This document shows, one piece after another, positions 50,930 to 55,483 of a DNA stretch of 55,483 nucleotides. A program made the position numbers and the translations under genes. The notes below the pieces were generated by a model. That model was not told the origin of the DNA. It searched no databases and was given only the letters and a program-made list of their open reading frames with translations. The number at the start of each line of letters is the position of its first letter. Within the stretch, counting starts at the first letter, position 1. Source of the DNA: an uncultured Prevotellaceae bacterium (GTDB lineage: Bacteria; Bacteroidota; Bacteroidia; Bacteroidales; Bacteroidaceae); contig ONSR01000010.1 in NCBI GenBank assembly GCA_900320565.1, positions 1-55,483 of the forward strand. Reading direction: 5' to 3'.

Positions 50930-51973
50930 ATGAAAGAGCGCATCGAGTACATCGACCTTGCAAAAGGCATCTGCATCTTCCTGGTAGTACTGGATCATAT
51001 ATCTGTCGGAAAATACTTCTCGGGCGGGGACTATCCCATGAACGACATCTTCATGCAGACGAGGATGCCGCTTTATTTTATCCTCTCGGGCTTATTCTTC
51101 AAGGACTACGACGGCGGAATCCGCGAGTTCCTGCTGCGCAAGACGAACCGCATCCTTGTTCCATACCTCTTCTTCATGATTGTGTATCAGGCATTGGCAA
51201 AGTTGATGTCCACCCTCACAAGCATAGACACGACCGCGGCCAACATTACAGGCATCTGGGCGCCACTGTGGTTCCTGCTTTGTTTGTTTTGGATGAACGC
51301 CATCTTCGCCACGTTATATTATATCATCAAACGTTTCATTCCGAGCGGCTTGACGGCGGACGTGGCACTGGGCGGCTGCGTGCTTGCCATCGGTATTGCG
51401 GGCTACTACGCCGGAGACTTGCCGATGAACATCGGGACTGCAATGACAAGTCTGCCCTTCCTCTGGATAGGATACCTGCTGAACAGAAGACTGAGGTTTT
51501 TCCAAATGAGCATCAAGTGGCAATGGGCGCTGCTCCTTGGCATTGGTATGATTGCAGTGCTTCACTATACATACATGGGTGAGAACTTCTTCTACCTCAA
51601 TACATACAGTTCGCCATTGCTACTGGTTTACCTTGCAGGCCTGCTGGGAACGCTTGGTATATTGTTGCTAAGCCGTGTCATCAAGTGGCTGCCCATCATT
51701 TCCTACATCGGGCGCTACTCCATCATTGTGCTTTGCACCCACATGGCTGTTATGAAAGTCGTCCTCGCCCTGCTCAGCCTTTTGCCCAAGGATAGCGGAG
51801 CATCCTGTTGGTCAACGCTCTGGCAGAACAATGCCGTGCAGAGCTGGACAGTCCTGGCGCTCACGATAACGGGCTGCGTGTTCTGTTGCTGGCTCCTTCA
51901 CAACTACCTGCCTTGGTTCACAGCACAGAAAGACTTGATTAAAATAGGTAGTCAGAAAACGCAGGCAAGCTAG
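50930..51973 (+). CDS. Acyltransferase family 3 membrane protein (OafA/NodX-like)
   Basis: A 347-residue integral membrane acyltransferase with about ten helices. The N-terminus IEYIDLAKGICIFLVVLDHI carries the DxxKGxxxxxVxxxH pattern of family 3; further on, TRMPLYFILSGLFF and LWFLLCLFWMNAI are typical. Such enzymes O-acetylate or otherwise acylate surface sugars. It starts 10 bp after ispF, so the two genes are probably co-transcribed although functionally unrelated. Confidence 0.88.
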   Translation: MKERIEYIDLAKGICIFLVVLDHISVGKYFSGGDYPMNDIFMQTRMPLYFILSGLFFKDYDGGIREFLLRKTNRILVPYLFFMIVYQALAKLMSTLTSIDTTAANITGIWAPLWFLLCLFWMNAIFATLYYIIKRFIPSGLTADVALGGCVLAIGIAGYYAGDLPMNIGTAMTSLPFLWIGYLLNRRLRFFQMSIKWQWALLLGIGMIAVLHYTYMGENFFYLNTYSSPLLLVYLAGLLGTLGILLLSRVIKWLPIISYIGRYSIIVLCTHMAVMKVVLALLSLLPKDSGASCWSTLWQNNAVQSWTVLALTITGCVFCCWLLHNYLPWFTAQKDLIKIGSQKTQAS

Positions 51974-51986
51974 TTCGCAAACGTGG

Positions 51987-52096
51987 CACGTTAAGTTGGT
52001 CAAGATGGCACGTTAAGTTGGTCAAGATGGCACGCCATGTTTGCAAAGATGGCACGCCACGTTTGCAAAGATGGCACGCCACGTTTTCAACCGTCA
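51987..52096. repeat. 22-bp array A8, five units
   Basis: CACG at 51987, 52009, 52031, 52053 and 52075. Copies 3-5 read GATGGCACGCCATGTTTGCA or close to it, with a perfect ATGGC-AC-GCCAT dyad in copy 3. It starts 14 bp after the acyltransferase stop and ends over the stop codon of the convergent GH92 gene (52094-52096). Confidence 0.96.
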
Positions 52097-54382
52097 CTTC
52101 CCAAGTTCAAAAGTAAGGCTGTAGGGAGCATCCGATTTCTCCGTGCCCAACTGCTTGTTCGGCTTGTCGGACATTTGAAGAGAAAGCGTACCGCCGGACG
52201 TCAACTCGCTGTAAGTGATATAATTACGCGAGAGAGGTTGGCCATTGAGACTGCGGCTATCGACATAAACATTATCCTTCGAGTTGTCTTTTGCCTCGAT
52301 GACGAACTGCTTGCCATCTTCCATCGTGATGGTTGCCTTACGGAAAATCGGGCTGCCAAGCACGTATTGGTCGGTGCCAGGCGTAACGGCATAGAGCCCC
52401 AGAGCAGACAGAACGTACCACGATGACATGCCGCCTTGGTCCTCATCACCTGGGAAACCGTCGGGCGTGCTGTGGTAAAGGCGCTCCATAATCTGGCGAA
52501 CCCAGTACTGGGTCTTCCAAGGCTGACCGGCATAGCTGTAGAGATAAGGCATGTGCTGAATGGGTTGATTGCCATGAGCATATTGTCCCATGCCTGCTAT
52601 CTCCATTTCCGTCATCTCGTGAATCTTGCCGCCATACCAGCCTGGCTTAACCGTACTTGGCTGCGAAAAGACGCTATCCATCTTCTCCACAAAGGCTTCA
52701 TCCGAGCCGAAGAGTTCGATGAGACCCTGCACATCGTGGAAAACGCTCCAGATATAGTGCCAGGCATTACCCTCGGTATATGGTCCGCCCCATACAAGCG
52801 GGTCGAAAGGCTCCACACTCCACTTGCCGTCCTTGTCTCTTCCCCTGAAGAACTTCGTCTCAGGATCCCAGAGATTCAGGTAGTTATGGAGCACTCTTTC
52901 GAATATCTTCTCGTAGAAAGTGTTGCCACAACTGCGGGCAAGTTTCCAAGCGCACCAGTCGTCATAAGCATACTCTAGCGTTTGTGTCACACTTCCATGC
53001 GACTCCGGGAAGGTGACATAACCCAGTTGCCAATACTCTTTCCAACCGACTCGACCGTTCGCTCCACCAAGAGGTCCCTTGTTCATAGCCTCATGAGCAT
53101 AGGCAGTTAACGCAGAATCCGGATCGAAAGAGCGTATCCCTTTTGCCCACGCATCTGCCAGAAGTGATATGCTATGGTTGCCACACATGCCTCCAGTCTC
53201 GCCCGGACAAGACCAGGCGGGCAGCCATCCGAACTGCTTTTGCGCGTCGAGAAGGGCTTGCATGTAGCGGCCTTGTTGCGTGGGATGCAGGATGTTTGTC
53301 AGGGGGAACTGACTTCGGAAGGTGTCCCAAAAGCCGTTATCGGTCAGCATATAACCCTCGTAGATTTTTCCATCGTAGGGACTATAATAATAAGGTGTGC
53401 CATCCGACCTGATTTCATAGAACTTGCGAGAGAACAAGTTTGCCCTAAACAGACAACTATAGAAGGTTCGCAACTGCTCTTCGCTCCCTCCTTCCACTCG
53501 GATGCGGTTCAGCAGAGCATTCCACGTCTCGAAGCCCCGCTTCTTTGTCTGTTCCAGAGTTTTGTCCGCACCAAGTTCCGAACGCCAGTTCTGCCAGGCT
53601 TGTTCCTCAGAAATGTAGCTTGAAGCAGCCCTCGCCTGCACCTTACTGCCTGGCTTGAACTTGAGATAATAGCCGAAACGCTTGCCCTGGCCGTCTTTTT
53701 CATGCGGGAAAGTCTGCTTGTTCTCCCCTTCCCATGTGCCGTAATCGAGTATCGGCTGGTCGAACTGAACGACAAAGAAGCAGCGGAAGTTCTCGCTATG
53801 ATTGACGAAACGCTGGTTGTTGACCCAGCCCGTAACCTGCCGTTTCTCTGGATTTACATGGATTTCCGACTCGGCGGTATAGCCGTCGATGACCAAGTAA
53901 GCGTCCTGTTTCTTCGGATACGAAAAGCGAAGATGCACGCCTCGCTCTGTTGGAGCCATCTCTGTACGAATGCCGTTATCGAAGGTGACGCTGTAGTAGT
54001 GAGGCTGTCCGACCTCCTTGCAATGGCAGAAACGTGCGCCTCGTTTATCGGGATCGACCTCCAAGTTACCTGTTTCAGGGAAGAAAGTATAGACAGCATA
54101 GTCGCTAACCCAAGGCGAAGGCTGATGGCTTTGGCCAAATCCCCTGATTTGATCCGACTCATAAAGGTACTTGAAGCCCTCGCCGTTGGGTCCCGTCTGG
54201 GGCGTCCACATGTGTTGGGCATACGGCATAGCCGTAGCAGGGAAGGTGTTGCCGTGTGAGAGGCCGAAGTTTGAAAGCGTGCCTTGCAGCGTATTTACAT
54301 AGCGAACCAAGTCGGGATGGCTTGTCGCATTAACCGACAAAGCACAGAGCAAGAACCCACAGAGGGAGGAGTACAATCTCAT
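52094..54382 (-). CDS. GH92 family alpha-mannosidase (second copy)
   Basis: A 762-residue exported GH92 enzyme, only distantly similar to the copy at 35974. A signal sequence (LCGFLLCALSVNA) is followed by DLVRYVNTLQGTLSNFGLSHGNTFPATAMPYAQHMWTPQTG, the TLEYAYDDWCAWKLARSCG helix and GFPGDEDQGGMSSWYVLSALGLYAV, which carries the catalytic-loop Asp residues. The two GH92 copies differ in the N-terminal and loop segments, suggesting different mannose linkages. It lies 13 bp downstream of the secreted protein at 54396. Confidence 0.93.
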   Translation of the reverse strand: MRLYSSLCGFLLCALSVNATSHPDLVRYVNTLQGTLSNFGLSHGNTFPATAMPYAQHMWTPQTGPNGEGFKYLYESDQIRGFGQSHQPSPWVSDYAVYTFFPETGNLEVDPDKRGARFCHCKEVGQPHYYSVTFDNGIRTEMAPTERGVHLRFSYPKKQDAYLVIDGYTAESEIHVNPEKRQVTGWVNNQRFVNHSENFRCFFVVQFDQPILDYGTWEGENKQTFPHEKDGQGKRFGYYLKFKPGSKVQARAASSYISEEQAWQNWRSELGADKTLEQTKKRGFETWNALLNRIRVEGGSEEQLRTFYSCLFRANLFSRKFYEIRSDGTPYYYSPYDGKIYEGYMLTDNGFWDTFRSQFPLTNILHPTQQGRYMQALLDAQKQFGWLPAWSCPGETGGMCGNHSISLLADAWAKGIRSFDPDSALTAYAHEAMNKGPLGGANGRVGWKEYWQLGYVTFPESHGSVTQTLEYAYDDWCAWKLARSCGNTFYEKIFERVLHNYLNLWDPETKFFRGRDKDGKWSVEPFDPLVWGGPYTEGNAWHYIWSVFHDVQGLIELFGSDEAFVEKMDSVFSQPSTVKPGWYGGKIHEMTEMEIAGMGQYAHGNQPIQHMPYLYSYAGQPWKTQYWVRQIMERLYHSTPDGFPGDEDQGGMSSWYVLSALGLYAVTPGTDQYVLGSPIFRKATITMEDGKQFVIEAKDNSKDNVYVDSRSLNGQPLSRNYITYSELTSGGTLSLQMSDKPNKQLGTEKSDAPYSLTFELGK

Positions 54383-54395
54383 TATCTACCAAGTT

Positions 54396-55483
54396 TTACT
54401 TTATCAATACTTTTCTTCCATTAGTGATAACGATGCCCTTGTAGTCTTTTCTCACGCGTTGGCCAGCGAGGTTATAGGTTGCGCCATCCTCTTTCGAAGC
54501 GGAAACGAGGCTGATGCCATCGGGATCTATGCCCGTGGTGAACGTCACCTTATAGTTGTTGTCATAGCCATAGTCGCTGATACCATTGGCATATTTGTAT
54601 TTGTTGCCATTCGCGTCGCCTCCGTCGGCAAAGAACTCGAGGGTCTTTGTCACGTTCTGATCAAGCCATTCGCTCGCGACACACTCTCTTCCTTCACCCC
54701 AGTCGAGCACCCAACGACCGCCGCCTTGGTTCTCCATGGGAATCCAATCCCATGCCGTATCATCGTGCTGCCAGCCATCAACCGTGTCGTAGATGGTCGA
54801 GCAGAAGCCCATGTAGGTCAACGATTCACTCGTTTCGACCTCAACACGCATGACTTTAATGGAGGAAACCAGTCCCTCGATAGCATGAATCTCCCAGCCC
54901 TCAGACGGGAACGACTCGGTGAAGACCTGTCCGTTGCAGTTGATGGTCATCGTCATGCTGCGGATGCCTTCCGTCTGCACACTGCCGTCATCGAAGGTGA
55001 AGCGGAACTTACAATCTTCTTTGTCCTTACCAAAGACATAGTATTCCCCGTCAACAACAACCTGATAATACACCTCGAGAACATAGTTCTTATTTGGCTC
55101 CAAGCCGCTTGTCACGTTAACTCCTACGCCGTTGGCATCACAATACATGATGTTACTGCCCACATCCATGATTTGCTGTGCGTCAATCCTGTTCCAGCCA
55201 CCTTCCGTCTCCTGTCCTTCTTCATAGACTCTGTATTGAAGACTCACGTCGTTTGTCTTCACGCCATCAGCCGTCTTGAACCAGAGAGCGAACTGTTCGA
55301 TGGTAAGCGAGCTGAGTTGTCCTGGCTGGTCGCTGGGGTCTCTGTTCCCTTCTTTGTCATAAGCATAGCCATACCACCCGTTATTGGAGGCAAGACTCAG
55401 TTCGGCGGTTCTTCCCTCTTGGAATTGAATTTTATCACTCGACCCTTCGCCTGTGGAGAAAGTCACTTTGTAGTGTGCTCCGC
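54396..55483 (-). CDS. Secreted protein with Prevotella-type C-terminal motif, 5' end outside the window
   Basis: At least 361 residues, open to the right edge. The apparent start at 55466 is a GTG (Val) within AHYKVTFSTG, not a real start. The segment HYKVTFSTGEG near the edge resembles NYKVTFTTGIDPDG about 300 residues later, so it probably contains repeated beta domains of a starch- or glycan-binding outer-membrane protein type (SusE/SusF-like is one possibility). The C-terminus, ATYNLAGQRVRKDYKGIVITNGRKVLIK, is a short secretion/anchoring-type motif also seen in the LRR protein. It is upstream of the second GH92 and probably in its operon. Confidence 0.7.
   Translation of the reverse strand, partial: GAHYKVTFSTGEGSSDKIQFQEGRTAELSLASNNGWYGYAYDKEGNRDPSDQPGQLSSLTIEQFALWFKTADGVKTNDVSLQYRVYEEGQETEGGWNRIDAQQIMDVGSNIMYCDANGVGVNVTSGLEPNKNYVLEVYYQVVVDGEYYVFGKDKEDCKFRFTFDDGSVQTEGIRSMTMTINCNGQVFTESFPSEGWEIHAIEGLVSSIKVMRVEVETSESLTYMGFCSTIYDTVDGWQHDDTAWDWIPMENQGGGRWVLDWGEGRECVASEWLDQNVTKTLEFFADGGDANGNKYKYANGISDYGYDNNYKVTFTTGIDPDGISLVSASKEDGATYNLAGQRVRKDYKGIVITNGRKVLIK

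Noticed and set aside
55400-55466. Start codon of the right-edge protein at 55466
   Set aside because: It is a GTG inside the repeated motif HYKVTFSTG, with open frame continuing to the window end; the gene is truncated by the window.

Overview
The window looks like a chromosome segment of a Bacteroidales bacterium, most likely Prevotella-like. The evidence is the Bacteroidetes promoter box TAnnTTTG (often with TTG about 19-20 bp upstream) in front of many genes, no Shine-Dalgarno logic, type IX secretion genes (porU-porV), BspA-like leucine-rich-repeat protein, GH92 and GH43 glycosidases, membrane-bound TPR/AraC regulators, and typical Bacteroidales rplM-rpsI-rpsB-tsf proteins. No phage, transposase, rRNA, tRNA or CRISPR locus was seen.

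Layout. 1-6.5 kb: MscS channel, then an apparent operon of deoxysugar mutarotase, FucP-type permease, a cytidylyltransferase/GHMP-kinase fusion, a PreA-like Fe-S flavoprotein and a D-2-hydroxyacid dehydrogenase. 6.7-11.3 kb: TPR-AraC membrane regulator, tiny Cys-rich lipoprotein, MtaB-type methylthiotransferase, GT2 glycosyltransferase. 11.3-16 kb: TolC-MacA-MacB type tripartite exporter. 16-23 kb: DUF4468 protein, GH43, endonuclease III, phosphoglycerate kinase, substrate-binding-like lipoprotein, large TPR protein. 23.3-29.4 kb: RND efflux operon whose pump has a predicted extra two-helix insertion. 30.3-35.9 kb: a sensorless AraC membrane protein and a 1627-residue surface LRR protein. 36-41 kb (minus): GH92, flippase, and a frameshifted glycosyltransferase. 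41.3-44.3 kb: ribosomal protein/EF-Ts operon. 44.8-52 kb: FAH-family hydrolase, porU, porV, ispF, acyltransferase. 52-55.5 kb (minus): second GH92 behind a secreted protein cut by the window edge.

The most unusual content is between the genes. Eight intergenic regions hold tandem arrays with an exact 22-bp period. In most units a C-R-Y-G core (CACG, CGTG or CATG) sits at the centre of a short dyad; arm sequences differ between arrays but usually stay self-complementary. Several arrays lie 10-39 bp after a stop codon. An 11-bp (half-period) array starts the window. A second layer is 7-bp tandem repeats using a different word at each locus, often touching or containing the next start codon. A third layer is composite elements with repeat arms, a centre, and inverted arms. 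I know of no described family matching the 22-bp arrays; they are the best candidate here for something undescribed. All functional interpretations of them are inference.
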